The notes: generated from the letters alone by a model not told the origin. A DNA stretch of 64,000 bases from Cystobacter fuscus DSM 2262 (GCF_000335475.2 NZ_ANAH02000001.1:744001-808000), one strand, 5' to 3'. Shown: positions 19,728 to 29,134, counted from the stretch's first letter. Made by a program: numbers and translations.

Positions 19728-20348
19728 ATGAAGTCGGCCACCGTTGTGCCTGAAGTGATGGCGACGTCCACGTCACGTTCCACGTCGATCGCTCCCGAGT
19801 CGGCGCGTCCCACGGGTGTGTCCGCGGGCGCGGTGACCCGTCCCGGCCTGATGCCCGAGACGCCGCGGCCCTTTGGCACGCTCAACGCCGAGACGGCGCG
19901 CGCCTTCGCCGTGGCGGCCCACGAGACCCGCCCCTTCGCCCGTATCGAGCCGGGCGTGAAGCCCCAGCGCGTGCTGCTGGTGGACGACAGCCGCTCCATC
20001 CGCACGCTGCTGAAGATCTACCTGATGGCGCGCGCCTTCGAGTACATCGAGGCGGAGTCGGCCGAGGCGGCGCTGGCGGAGCTGGAGAAGCAGCCGGTGG
20101 ACCTCATCCTCACCGACTTCCACATGGACGGGATGAACGGGGCGGACTTCGCCGCCGCGGTGCGCGCGCACAAGGACACGAAGGTGACGCGCATCCCCAT
20201 CCTGATGATGACGGGCGACGCGAACGCGGCCGAGGTGCGCAACAAGGGCCAGAAGGCGGGCATCAACGCCTTCGTGCGCAAGCCGGTGAGCTGCGCCCAG
20301 CTCATGACGCTGGTGGACACCATCCTCCCGGCGCCGAAGAAGGAGTAG
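19728..20348 (+). CDS. Response regulator with long disordered N-terminal extension
   Basis: This 206-residue protein carries about 75 residues rich in Ser, Thr, Pro and Ala before a receiver domain. The receiver starts at QRVLLVDDSRSIRTLL, with the phospho-acceptor Asp in LILTDFHMDGMNG and the conserved Lys in FVRKPVS. There is no DNA-binding domain. The ATG at 19728 follows ACGGAG (19715-19720) at good spacing. An in-frame upstream start would add Trp/Gly-rich residues without any support. No partner kinase is adjacent. The N-terminal extension has no recognisable fold and could be a docking or phosphorylation segment. Confidence 0.88.
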   Translation: MKSATVVPEVMATSTSRSTSIAPESARPTGVSAGAVTRPGLMPETPRPFGTLNAETARAFAVAAHETRPFARIEPGVKPQRVLLVDDSRSIRTLLKIYLMARAFEYIEAESAEAALAELEKQPVDLILTDFHMDGMNGADFAAAVRAHKDTKVTRIPILMMTGDANAAEVRNKGQKAGINAFVRKPVSCAQLMTLVDTILPAPKKE

Positions 20349-20358
20349 CCGGAGTTCC

Positions 20359-20979
20359 TCAGGTGGCCGACAGAGCCGCGCGAGCCCGGCGCTTGCGGAC
20401 GGCCTCGGCCAGGCGGATGGCGAAGAGCAGCGCGAGCACCCCGCCATAGACGAGCGGCTCGGTCACGTCCTGCTTCACCCGCCACACGAAGTGCACCACC
20501 CCGAGCGACACCGCCACGTAGGCGAGCCGGTGCAAGCGCTGCCAGCGGGGAAAGCCCAGGCGGCGCACCATGCCCTGGGTGCTGGTGACGGCCAGGGGCA
20601 CGAGCAGCACCAGTGCCAGCAAGCCCACGGTGATGAAGGGCCGCTTCGTGATGTCCTCGAGGAGCGCCCCCATGCGCAGGCCCTGATCCACCCCCACGTA
20701 GACGAGGAAGTGCAGCAGCGCGTAGCCAAAGCCGAGCAGGCCCAGCAGCTTGCGCACGCGCGGGGGCCACGTCCACCCGGTGACGAGCTTGAGCGGCGTG
20801 CACGCGAGCGAGGCCACCAGGACGAGCAGGGCGAGCATCCCCGTCTGGTTGAGCACGCGCTCGATGGGGTTGGCGCCCAGGGTGCCGCGCGCGAGCTCGA
20901 GCAGCAGCAGGGCCAGGGGGGACAGGCCTCCCACGAGGAAGGCCGGCTTGAGCCAGGGCAGCGGGGGCGAGGAGGCCAT
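20359..20979 (-). CDS. msrQ: Heme-binding membrane subunit MsrQ
   Basis: The 206-residue product is a six-helix ferric-reductase-like membrane protein (FRD family) as expected for MsrQ. Family features include GWTWPPRVRKLLGLLGFGYALLHFLVY, here cut to RKLLGLLGFGYALLHFLVY, and PRWQRLHRLAYVAVSLGVVH, whose histidines would bind heme b. It delivers quinol-derived electrons to MsrP for repair of methionine sulfoxide in periplasmic proteins. The ATG at 20979 lies five bases after the msrP stop, so the pair is one operon. The start has no clear Shine-Dalgarno sequence, suggesting translational coupling to msrP. Confidence 0.9.
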   Translation of the reverse strand: MASSPPLPWLKPAFLVGGLSPLALLLLELARGTLGANPIERVLNQTGMLALLVLVASLACTPLKLVTGWTWPPRVRKLLGLLGFGYALLHFLVYVGVDQGLRMGALLEDITKRPFITVGLLALVLLVPLAVTSTQGMVRRLGFPRWQRLHRLAYVAVSLGVVHFVWRVKQDVTEPLVYGGVLALLFAIRLAEAVRKRRARAALSAT

Positions 20980-20984
20980 GGGCG

Positions 20985-22007
<1,023 letters not shown>

Positions 22008-22029
22008 AACGCCTCAACCCCCCCTCCGG

Positions 22030-22788
22030 TTACAAGCCCACGGCGCGCTCGGGGGGCGCCGCCGCGGCGCGAGCCCGGGCGTCCCGCATCCTCCACAACG
22101 CCCACCAGGGGGTGGAGGGAGATTCATGGTGCTCCCAGTGGTAGCCGAAGAAGTAGCAGGAGAGCATCGCCCACAGGTGGTTGCGCGGCAGGGAGCGCGC
22201 GTGGTGGGGCCGCATCTCCGGGGTGTCCGGGCGCCGGTGGGGCAGGTAGGTGCCGAAGTAGAAGAGCTGCACCGTGCCCATCACCGCGGGCGCCACCCAG
22301 AAGGCCCAGATGCGCCACGGCTCCACGCCCACCCACAGCAGCACGTTGAACTTGGCCGCCATGACGAGGAACTGCGGCCACGTCATGTAGCGCACCATGA
22401 AGGTGGTGAACCAGGGCCAGAAGGACTGGGTGCGGGTGGAGAAGTCCGGATCGTCCGGGCCCGTGGGGTCGCCGTGGTGGGCGCGGTGGTTGACCACCAG
22501 GCGCCGGTACGACAGCCCCGCGAAGAGGAAACAGGCGAGCGTGCCCACGGTCTCATTGAGCCACCGGTGGCGACTCACCGTGCCGTGCATGGCGTCATGG
22601 CCGGTGATGAACAGGCCCGTGCACAGGTAGGCCTGCAGCGCGATGTGCAGCCAGGCGAGCGGTGAGGCGAGCGACAGCCGCGTCCCCACGAGCAACCAGA
22701 CGAGGTGACCCAACCACGCCCCGATGACGGTGAGCGCGATGAGGACACCCCAGGGACCGCGAGGAACGTGGCTGCGCATGGGACTCAT
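22030..22788 (-). CDS. Fatty-acid-desaturase-fold carotenoid ketolase, CrtW-like
   Basis: This 252-residue multi-pass membrane protein has the three histidine boxes of the desaturase/hydroxylase fold: GHDAMHG, NHRAHHGDP and HWEHHESPSTPWW. The combination LFYFGTYLPHR plus YHWEHHESP is characteristic of CrtW beta-carotene 4-ketolases. The probable reaction is ketolation of a carotenoid ring in the inner membrane. No other carotenoid genes are adjacent, so it is an orphan. A generic fatty-acid desaturase remains possible. A bulged hairpin lies just upstream. Confidence 0.75.
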   Translation of the reverse strand: MSPMRSHVPRGPWGVLIALTVIGAWLGHLVWLLVGTRLSLASPLAWLHIALQAYLCTGLFITGHDAMHGTVSRHRWLNETVGTLACFLFAGLSYRRLVVNHRAHHGDPTGPDDPDFSTRTQSFWPWFTTFMVRYMTWPQFLVMAAKFNVLLWVGVEPWRIWAFWVAPAVMGTVQLFYFGTYLPHRRPDTPEMRPHHARSLPRNHLWAMLSCYFFGYHWEHHESPSTPWWALWRMRDARARAAAAPPERAVGL

Positions 22789-23149
22789 GTCTCATCATGG
22801 CTCCACCCTCCGTGCACGGGAAAGTGCACACGGAGGGTAGGCAGCCAACACGACCAGCGGCCAGCCACGGCGGTGTTGCCCCACCCGACCGCGCTCCCCT
22901 CACGGCGCTCGCGCCGAGGCCCTGAGTCCGGACTCCAGAACGACACTCACGTGGGTGTGGCACGCATTGGCCGAGGGCTTCCAGACATCCAGTTGATGTC
23001 CTGATGTCAATCCAGGCACACGCGAACCTTCCCCGGAAAACGCGAACAAAATTTGTGCCAGAAATACTTTCTGTTGAACTTCCAGTCGGCCCTCCCTCAC
23101 TATTCTTGAGAATGTTGGAAGGTAGGAATTACAGGGAGAGGCATGCTGA
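22789..23149. other. Intergenic region between divergent crtW-like and DUF5916 genes
   Basis: This 361-base gap must hold two divergent promoters. Besides the hairpin near 22805, a short inverted repeat GACATC (22984-22989) / GATGTC (22995-23000) with a further GATGTC copy at 23003-23008 could bind a regulator. The stretch from about 23040 to 23130 is visibly AT-richer than the surroundings and is the likely promoter of the DUF5916 gene. No gene or RNA was recognised in it. Confidence 0.5.
22805..22838. promoter_or_regulatory. Bulged inverted repeat upstream of the CrtW-like gene
   Basis: ACCCTCCGTGCAC (22805-22817) pairs with GTGC-AC-ACGGAGGGT (22824-22838), a 13-bp stem with a 2-base bulge and a 6-base loop. 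It begins 17 bases upstream of the crtW-like start, so it would lie in the leader or promoter. It could be an operator or a leader hairpin; no run of T follows on either side, so a terminator is less likely. Confidence 0.4.
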
Positions 23150-25876
23150 ATGGTTCGTCGACTCTCCGAAGACCGTCGTTCCCGACCAGCCAACGAGGCC
23201 GGCCGCACTTCGCGCCTGGCCGCGCCCCGCGCGTCGTCGACGGCCCTGAAGACAATGACGACCGTGCTTCTCGCGCTGTCCGCGCGGGCCAGTGCGCAGA
23301 CGGAAACGCCCGCGCGTCTCGATGACATGCTCAAGAGCATGACCGCGGCGAGGATCGCCTCGCCGCCAGCGATTGACGGACGGTTGGATGACGAGGCCTG
23401 GAAGACGCTCGTCGAGGACGAGCGGTTCACGCAGGCATTTCCCCAGGAGGGCGCGCCTCCCAGCGAGCGAACCTCGGTGCGCATCGGCTACGATGACCAC
23501 GCGCTCTACATTGGCATCCGGGTGTACGAGTCCGACCCCGGGCAGATCGTCTCCCGCCTGGCACACCGGGATCGCGAGACCGAGACCGACTGGGTCAAGG
23601 TGTTGATCGACAGCCGTCATGATCGCACGACGGGATATTCGTTTGGCCTGAGCGCCGCGGGTGGCCAGCTCGACGGGATGATCTTCGATGACACGGAGTT
23701 CACCTCGGACTGGGACGCGGTATGGAATGGCGCGGTCGCGCACGACCCGTGGGGGTGGAGCGCTGAATTCCAGATTCCCTTTCAGGTCCTGCGCTTCTCC
23801 GAGGCCGCGAGCATGGATTGGGGCTTGCAGGTCGAGCGCTATGTCTCGCGCAACAAGGAGCGCGTTCAGTGGGCGCTCGTGCCCAGCACCGTTCGCGGCA
23901 AGGTGTCCCGCCTTGGGACGCTGCGGGGGCTCTCGAGCATCCAGCCCCATCGCTCCTTCGAGTTCAGACCCTTCCTGGTGACCCGGTTCGAGCCCGCCAC
24001 GGAGACGGAGGGGCTGACGCTCCGCGAGTTCGCCACCCCCTCCCTGCGGCGACTCGCCATCAATGCCGGGGTGGACCTCAAGGTGGGACTCGCCCGGTCG
24101 CTCACGCTGGACGCCACCATCAACCCGGACTTCGCTCAACTCGAGGCCGATCAAGCCGTCCTCAATCTCGGCCCCAACGAGACATACTTCCCCGAGAAGC
24201 GTCCGTTCTTCCTGGAGGGGCTCGATCTCTTCGACAGTCCCTTGACGCTGTTCTACTCGCGGCGCATCGGCCGCGCCGTCTCCGGCTTGTCGCCCGGCGA
24301 CCCGATCGAGGCCGCCGACGGCGGTCTGTCGAGGCTCCAGCGCACCTCCCCCACCGTCCCCATCTGGGGCGCGGCCAAGCTGACGGGCCAGATTTCAGAA
24401 AACCTGTCGATCGCGGCACTGGGAGCCATCACGGGCGCCGAGGAGGCGACGCTCCTCGGAGCGAACGGCACCCCCTCACGGCTGTCACTCGTCTCCGCGC
24501 GAAGCCACGGCGTGCTGCGCGGGCGCTACTCCACCGGGAACGCCACCTACCTGGGGTGGTTCCTGACCGCCGTCAATCGTCTGCAGGGGACGACCTATCT
24601 CGCGGATCTCGCTCACGACGCCTACGCCCAGGGCGTGGACGGCCAATGGCAGTCGGTGGATGGACGGTGGCGCCTGGGGGGCCAGCTGGCCCTCTCGCAG
24701 CGCGTCGGGGGGCCGAGTCATCGAACCGCGCTCGGGCGCGGCTGTTCCGACACCTCGCTCGAGGGCTGCATCCCCATCACCCGGGACGACGGCACCCGTG
24801 TCGGTCCCGGGGACCTGGGCGGCGCGGGACTGCTCTCGGCTGAGTACGAGGGGACCCACTGGCTCGCGGAGCTGTCCTATCAAGTGTTCTCCCCCCGGTT
24901 CGACATCCGGGCGATGGGCTTCCAGAACGACTTCGATGCCCACCGCCTCGTGCAAGCCACCGGCTACCGCGAGACACGACCCGGAGCCCTCTTCCAGAAC
25001 TTCGAGATGGAACTCCAGCACGAGGCCACCATCACCTTCGCGGGCGTTCCAAGCTGGCTCACGAGCGAACTGACCTTCCAGGGCCAGTACCGCAATTTCA
25101 TGCAGCAGTCCCTCTCTCTCGGAGTGGGTTACCCTTCCTGGAGGACCCGGGAGACGCACGGCGACGGGGGGCGGCTCCAGCGCCCCGCCTACACGTACGC
25201 CACCGCGAAGTTCCAGAGTGACACGCGAAAAGTATTGGAACTCAGCACCAGTCTCCTCGGGTACGTGGATGAGCAGAGGGGCTGGGGAGGAAGCCTGGAA
25301 GGACGGGTGTCGGCGCGAGTGCTACCTCAACTCGAACTCGAACTGGCGCCCATCCTCGGCTGGGATGCCAATGACATCCGATTCTTCGACTGCCGTGATG
25401 ACGCGGGCGGCAACTGCAACATAGAGACCATCACGCGTCACTATCGGATTGGACGGCTGGATTCCGGTTCCCTGTCCTTCTTGATGCGTCTGGCCTACAC
25501 CATCTCGCCCCGGCTCTCGTTGCAGGCCTACGCTCAACTCTTCATGTCCCAGGCTGAATTTTCGCGTTACAGCGAAGCGACGACGACGAGAGAGCACCCG
25601 GCCATTTCCTTTGGCCTCCTGAGGAGCTCGAGCTTCAACGGCGATCTCGATGGAGATGGCCTGCAGGACGATGATTTCGAGAATGCGCTGCTGAATGCGA
25701 ATGTTGTCCTGCGTTGGGAGTTCATCCCCGGGTCGACGCTGATGGGTGTTTATTCGCGCACACAATCAGCGTCGCGGGACCTGCGCGGCGGTCCACCCCA
25801 CTTCCGCGCGAGCACGCTGGAAAAAGCATCCCCCGAAGACAGGTTTTTCTTGAAAGTGGCTTTCTATAAAGGTTAG
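23150..25876 (+). CDS. DUF5916 outer-membrane protein with N-terminal family-9 carbohydrate-binding-like domain
   Basis: This 908-residue protein begins with a weak signal region (TTVLLALSARASAQ, cleavage near residue 49). A family-9 carbohydrate-binding-like domain follows at about 66-200 (IDGRLDDEAWKTL, RIGYDDHALYIGIRVYES). The DUF5916 signature is near residue 325 (NPDFAQLEADQAVLNL, then FPEKRPFFLEG), and the rest looks like a beta-barrel. GGGAGAG at 23134-23140 supports the ATG at 23150; an internal ATG at 23255 would start nearer the signal core. Family members are outer-membrane proteins of unknown substrate. GC content is lower than in flanking core genes, fitting an accessory locus. 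Confidence 0.85.
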   Translation: MVRRLSEDRRSRPANEAGRTSRLAAPRASSTALKTMTTVLLALSARASAQTETPARLDDMLKSMTAARIASPPAIDGRLDDEAWKTLVEDERFTQAFPQEGAPPSERTSVRIGYDDHALYIGIRVYESDPGQIVSRLAHRDRETETDWVKVLIDSRHDRTTGYSFGLSAAGGQLDGMIFDDTEFTSDWDAVWNGAVAHDPWGWSAEFQIPFQVLRFSEAASMDWGLQVERYVSRNKERVQWALVPSTVRGKVSRLGTLRGLSSIQPHRSFEFRPFLVTRFEPATETEGLTLREFATPSLRRLAINAGVDLKVGLARSLTLDATINPDFAQLEADQAVLNLGPNETYFPEKRPFFLEGLDLFDSPLTLFYSRRIGRAVSGLSPGDPIEAADGGLSRLQRTSPTVPIWGAAKLTGQISENLSIAALGAITGAEEATLLGANGTPSRLSLVSARSHGVLRGRYSTGNATYLGWFLTAVNRLQGTTYLADLAHDAYAQGVDGQWQSVDGRWRLGGQLALSQRVGGPSHRTALGRGCSDTSLEGCIPITRDDGTRVGPGDLGGAGLLSAEYEGTHWLAELSYQVFSPRFDIRAMGFQNDFDAHRLVQATGYRETRPGALFQNFEMELQHEATITFAGVPSWLTSELTFQGQYRNFMQQSLSLGVGYPSWRTRETHGDGGRLQRPAYTYATAKFQSDTRKVLELSTSLLGYVDEQRGWGGSLEGRVSARVLPQLELELAPILGWDANDIRFFDCRDDAGGNCNIETITRHYRIGRLDSGSLSFLMRLAYTISPRLSLQAYAQLFMSQAEFSRYSEATTTREHPAISFGLLRSSSFNGDLDGDGLQDDDFENALLNANVVLRWEFIPGSTLMGVYSRTQSASRDLRGGPPHFRASTLEKASPEDRFFLKVAFYKG

Positions 25877-25940
25877 TAATCACATCCATAAAACGGCATC
25901 TCCTGACAGGGCGGGGAGTCCCCCACCCACCCGATCCACG

Positions 25941-26007
25941 CTCGTGCACGCGCACGAGTGAGCGGGAGTGCCATGGCTGTCGTACCGAGCAGTAGCAAGC
26001 AGTAGCA
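25941..26007 (+). promoter_or_regulatory. Hairpin and tandem 10-bp direct repeat upstream of the Nif11-like gene
   Basis: CTCGTGC (25941-25947) and GCACGAG (25952-25958) form a 7-bp stem with a 4-base loop. Thirty bases on, AGCAGTAGCA occurs twice in direct tandem (25988-25997 and 25998-26007), followed by GTAG. The position, 64 bases before the small gene's start, fits a promoter or regulator-binding site. No promoter boxes could be assigned with confidence. Confidence 0.35.
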
Positions 26008-26070
26008 GTAGAGAGCATGCAGTGTCGTCGTCTTGCTGTTCCCGCCCCGAACACCCTGGAGTCGAACGCC

Positions 26071-26352
26071 ATGATGAACAACGTTGCCGAGTTCTACGCC
26101 GCTCCCCAGATGGTCTCCGAGAACGCCTTCAACGACGCGGCCAAGGCACTGCGTGAGAAGGGCGTGCAGGAGAGCGAGGTCTCCGGATTCCTGATTGGCG
26201 ATCAGACCGTGGAGGAGAAGCTCTCCTTCGTGGCCGGTATCAAGCAGGGTCCGGCGATGGACATCTTCAAGGTGCTCCCGACCGACGACATGACGGCGCT
26301 CATCTCCGCCGCGCGCGCGGCCGGCTACGACGTCGAGGTGAGCGAGCTGTAA
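26071..26352 (+). CDS. Nif11-like small protein, possible RiPP precursor or leader
   Basis: This 93-residue acidic protein starts at ATG 26071 after TGGAG (26057-26061). Its C-terminus (ALISAARAAGYDVEVSEL) resembles the end of Nif11-type leader peptides, which close with a segment like AxEAGYDFTxEEL. EEKLSFV at about 48-54 matches their central helix. In typical Nif11 RiPP precursors a core peptide follows that segment; here the protein ends at it. It has no Cys at all, and Ser/Thr are scattered. It could be a leader-like carrier, a precursor with an internal core, or an unrelated small protein. A 17-bp hairpin and enzyme/exporter genes follow. Confidence 0.5.
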   Translation: MMNNVAEFYAAPQMVSENAFNDAAKALREKGVQESEVSGFLIGDQTVEEKLSFVAGIKQGPAMDIFKVLPTDDMTALISAARAAGYDVEVSEL

Positions 26353-26382
26353 TTCCGCGCCATCGCTCTCCGTAGACATCAA

Positions 26383-26424
26383 GCCCGACCGCGGAGCCGG
26401 TAGTTGTCCGGCTCCGCGGTCGGG
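26383..26424 (+). promoter_or_regulatory. Perfect 17-bp hairpin between the small protein gene and the RmlC-like gene
   Basis: Positions 26384-26400 (CCCGACCGCGGAGCCGG) and 26408-26424 (CCGGCTCCGCGGTCGGG) are perfect reverse complements with a 7-base loop (TAGTTGT). No T-run follows, so it is more likely a partial terminator or mRNA-processing/stability element than a full stop. It would let the small upstream gene be expressed far above the downstream genes. Confidence 0.7.
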
Positions 26425-26474
26425 GCAGCCGCCACGTGCCCACCACCGCAGATGCGCGAGGTTCCAGACCCGTC

Positions 26475-27821
26475 ATGAACTCCGAGCCCATGTCCATCCC
26501 GTTGAACAGCACCGAAGCGCTGCCCATCAAGGGCTTGCACTGGCAGCCACGCTGGCGCATGAACAACGGCCAGGACGACAGCTTCGTCGTTCCCTTCCCG
26601 ACCAACAATCCGGCCAACATCGTCTTCCACGGCCACAAGAACTTCGACTACGGGCACTTCGGCATCCATCTGGGACAGGAAGATCGCCTCACCTTCATGG
26701 GTCCGGAGAACAAGCTCGTCCGCGCCGACTTCGTCGACTGCCGTGCCGGCTCCGAAACGCTGCACCGCCGTCTGAGCATCACGTTCCAGCCTGGGACCCA
26801 CCGCACGCTGATCATCCCGCCGGGGGTGGCCCACACGTTCTTCGGACTGGAGGACGTCTACACCATCAACGAGTATGGTCTGTTCCTGCCTGATCCCCGG
26901 GCCTGGGTGAACCAGCAGACGAGCTGGACCATTGGCAACGACATCATGAACTTCGGGCTGGAGACGCCCGATGACAAGCTGCCCGTCGTCACGCCCAACA
27001 CCTTCCCCGCCTCGGAGAAGTTCTACACCGAGGTCTTGCGGCGCCAGCAGGCCGCCATCCCGGCGCTCGACACCGAGTTCCCGATGACGCGCGATCTGGA
27101 CACCGAGGGAAAGAAGGTGCGAGTCGTCCTGCGCAAGCGGGTGGAGAAGAAGGCTTCTCCGTTCCCCGAGTGGGAAGAGATCCAGGGCATCGAGGGCGTG
27201 GGCTGGCAGCGACACCTCACCGTGCTGACGGGAGACGAGAGCGGGATCGTTCCCCTGGCGGGTCCGGCCGCCCTGTACGTCGTGGATCACGGCGAGAAGA
27301 ACTTCACCCACGACTCGTTCGGCATCCACCTGGGCCAGGAGGATCGCCTCACCTTCGTCGGTCCGAAGGATCAGCTCGTCACCCTGCACCTGCTCGATTG
27401 CCGCAGTGGCTCCAAGACGCTGCACAAGGCCGTGGACATCACCTTCCTGCCCGATCCCCGGCGATTCCTGCTCATTCCCCCGGGCGTGGCACATGCCTTC
27501 CGGCGGCTGGAAAACGTCTTCACCATCAACCGCCCGCGCAACTTCCTCAAGGCCGACGGCAGCTACCGGCCGGGCAGCGATGTGATCGACTGGCCCGTGG
27601 AGCGCACTCCGTATCCCGTCCTCGAGGCCAATACGATTCCCGCGGACGAGGCCTTCTACCGGCAACAAGCCATTGCCCAGAAGGATCTCTCCAAGGAGAA
27701 GGTCCGCTACGACACGCCCAAGGTCCAGGTGATCACCGATCCCAAGACCGGCAAGCAGTTCCGCGTCGCGCTGCGCCGCCGCGTGGACGCCGAGGAGGGT
27801 CCGACGTCGATGTACAACTGA
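26475..27821 (+). CDS. Tandem-duplicated RmlC-like (dTDP-4-dehydrorhamnose 3,5-epimerase family) cupin
   Basis: The 448-residue product is two RmlC-like cupin units of identical spacing. FGIHLGQEDRLTF occurs at about 62-74 and again at 282-294. DCRxGSxTLH occurs at 88-97 and 308-317, and LIPPGVAHxF at about 113-122 and 333-342; the second copy is offset by exactly 220 residues. RmlC enzymes epimerise dTDP-keto-sugars and use a His and an Asp/Tyr in these motifs, but single-domain members are about 180 residues. The start is ATG 26475 (GAGG at 26458), with 26490 as an alternative. It sits between the Nif11-like gene and an MFS exporter. The substrate is unknown. Confidence 0.75.
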   Translation: MNSEPMSIPLNSTEALPIKGLHWQPRWRMNNGQDDSFVVPFPTNNPANIVFHGHKNFDYGHFGIHLGQEDRLTFMGPENKLVRADFVDCRAGSETLHRRLSITFQPGTHRTLIIPPGVAHTFFGLEDVYTINEYGLFLPDPRAWVNQQTSWTIGNDIMNFGLETPDDKLPVVTPNTFPASEKFYTEVLRRQQAAIPALDTEFPMTRDLDTEGKKVRVVLRKRVEKKASPFPEWEEIQGIEGVGWQRHLTVLTGDESGIVPLAGPAALYVVDHGEKNFTHDSFGIHLGQEDRLTFVGPKDQLVTLHLLDCRSGSKTLHKAVDITFLPDPRRFLLIPPGVAHAFRRLENVFTINRPRNFLKADGSYRPGSDVIDWPVERTPYPVLEANTIPADEAFYRQQAIAQKDLSKEKVRYDTPKVQVITDPKTGKQFRVALRRRVDAEEGPTSMYN

Positions 27822-27866
27822 GTCACGCCTCCTGTAGACTGCCACGGCGCCACACCCCGTGAAACC

Positions 27867-29084
27867 ATGAGCACTCGTGCATTCCCGTTCGCCAAGCTTT
27901 GGCTGGGCCTCTTCAGTGTCTATCTTGGCGATCAGATCCTGCTCTTCGCCGTTCCACTCATCATCTGGAACATGACCGGCAGCATCGCACAAGCCGGGGT
28001 GGCCTATTTCATTGAATGGCTTCCCCGGGTGCTCTTCCTCCCCTATGGGGGCGTGCTGATTGATCGCTTCGGCGTGAGGAGGGTGCTCCTCAAGACGGAC
28101 GCGGCGAAGGTCGTGAGTTGTCTGGTCGCGTTCTTCCTCGTGAAGGAGGAGGCCGGCTACCTCGCCCTGCTGCTGGGAATCTTCAACGCGGTGCTCTCCA
28201 TTGGCAACGCGCAGACCGTCGTCGCGGCGGATGCCATCCTGGCGCAGACCTACTCGGGAGACGAGTTCTCACGCCGCCAGGCCTCGATCTCCAAGGCCGA
28301 TCAGTGCTCCATGGTGCTCGGCCCGGCGTTCGCGGCGGGGCTGTCCCTGGTGATTGGCATCAAGCAGTTGCTGCTCGCCGCCGCGGTCTTCTACTTCTTC
28401 AACTACATCAACATCCGGTTCATCCTCAGGCACGTGCAGGAGGAGACCCGGCCGGAGTCGTCCCGCTCCGTGCTCGGAGATCTCCAGGTGGGCATCTCCG
28501 TCCTGGCGGAGCACAAGTTCCTGCTGCTGCTCACGTGCGTGGCCGCGCTGAACAACATGCTCATCGGCATGCTGGAAGCCGCCGGAGCGGCGATCATCAC
28601 GGGCAGGCTGAACAAGCCAGACAGCTTCTTCAGCCTGATGAACGTCATCGCGGGATTGAACGGGGTCTTCGCCCTGTCGCTCGTGCCCCTGCTGCTCAAG
28701 CGGATGACGGTCCGTACCCTGGGAACCCTGTCGTTCTGCCTGCTCTGTCTCTCCGGAGTCATCGCCAACGTGGCCGACGGCTTCTGGTTCTTCCTGGTCG
28801 GCTTCGGGCTGATGATCGGCTCCTCGCTGCTGCTCGGGGTGTATTTCCGGACCGTCCGGGCCACCCTGATCCCACGAGAACACATGGGCAAGGCGGTCGG
28901 GCTCATCACCTGCCTGAACCAGGCCTCGCTCCCCCTGACCGGGCTGCTGTTGACGGCGTATGGGGACAGCGTCGGACCACAGCCCCTGGGGCTCATCATC
29001 ACGGGAGTGCTCGTGCTCGTCGGCGGCGCGGTGCTGTCCCGGGATGCGACCAAGAAGGTGGAGATCGCCCCCGAAGGGGCGTGA
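27867..29084 (+). CDS. MFS transporter, probable efflux
   Basis: This 405-residue protein has about twelve hydrophobic segments. The loop between helices 2 and 3 reads YGGVLIDRFGVRRVLLKTD, a major-facilitator signature. It resembles MFS_3-type efflux proteins, which export drugs, siderophores or secondary metabolites. It lies 45 bases after the RmlC-like gene on the same strand, so it probably exports the product made by that cassette or protects the cell from it. A hairpin terminator-like sequence follows the stop. Confidence 0.85.
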   Translation: MSTRAFPFAKLWLGLFSVYLGDQILLFAVPLIIWNMTGSIAQAGVAYFIEWLPRVLFLPYGGVLIDRFGVRRVLLKTDAAKVVSCLVAFFLVKEEAGYLALLLGIFNAVLSIGNAQTVVAADAILAQTYSGDEFSRRQASISKADQCSMVLGPAFAAGLSLVIGIKQLLLAAAVFYFFNYINIRFILRHVQEETRPESSRSVLGDLQVGISVLAEHKFLLLLTCVAALNNMLIGMLEAAGAAIITGRLNKPDSFFSLMNVIAGLNGVFALSLVPLLLKRMTVRTLGTLSFCLLCLSGVIANVADGFWFFLVGFGLMIGSSLLLGVYFRTVRATLIPREHMGKAVGLITCLNQASLPLTGLLLTAYGDSVGPQPLGLIITGVLVLVGGAVLSRDATKKVEIAPEGA

Positions 29085-29089
29085 ATCAC

Positions 29090-29112
29090 GCCTCGGGCCC
29101 TCGGCCCGAGGC
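29090..29112. terminator. Hairpin between convergent MFS and M49 genes
   Basis: GCCTCGGGCC (29090-29099) and GGCCCGAGGC (29103-29112) form a perfect 10-bp stem with loop CTC. It sits in the 50-base gap between two convergent genes, a natural place for a bidirectional terminator, although no T-run follows. Confidence 0.6.
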
Positions 29113-29134
29113 GGCGCCAGAAGCCCCGGTCGTA

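Noticed and set aside
25988-26010. CRISPR-like or microsatellite repeat
   Set aside because: Only two 10-base units occur in tandem; too short and too few for an array, so it is recorded as a possible regulatory repeat only.
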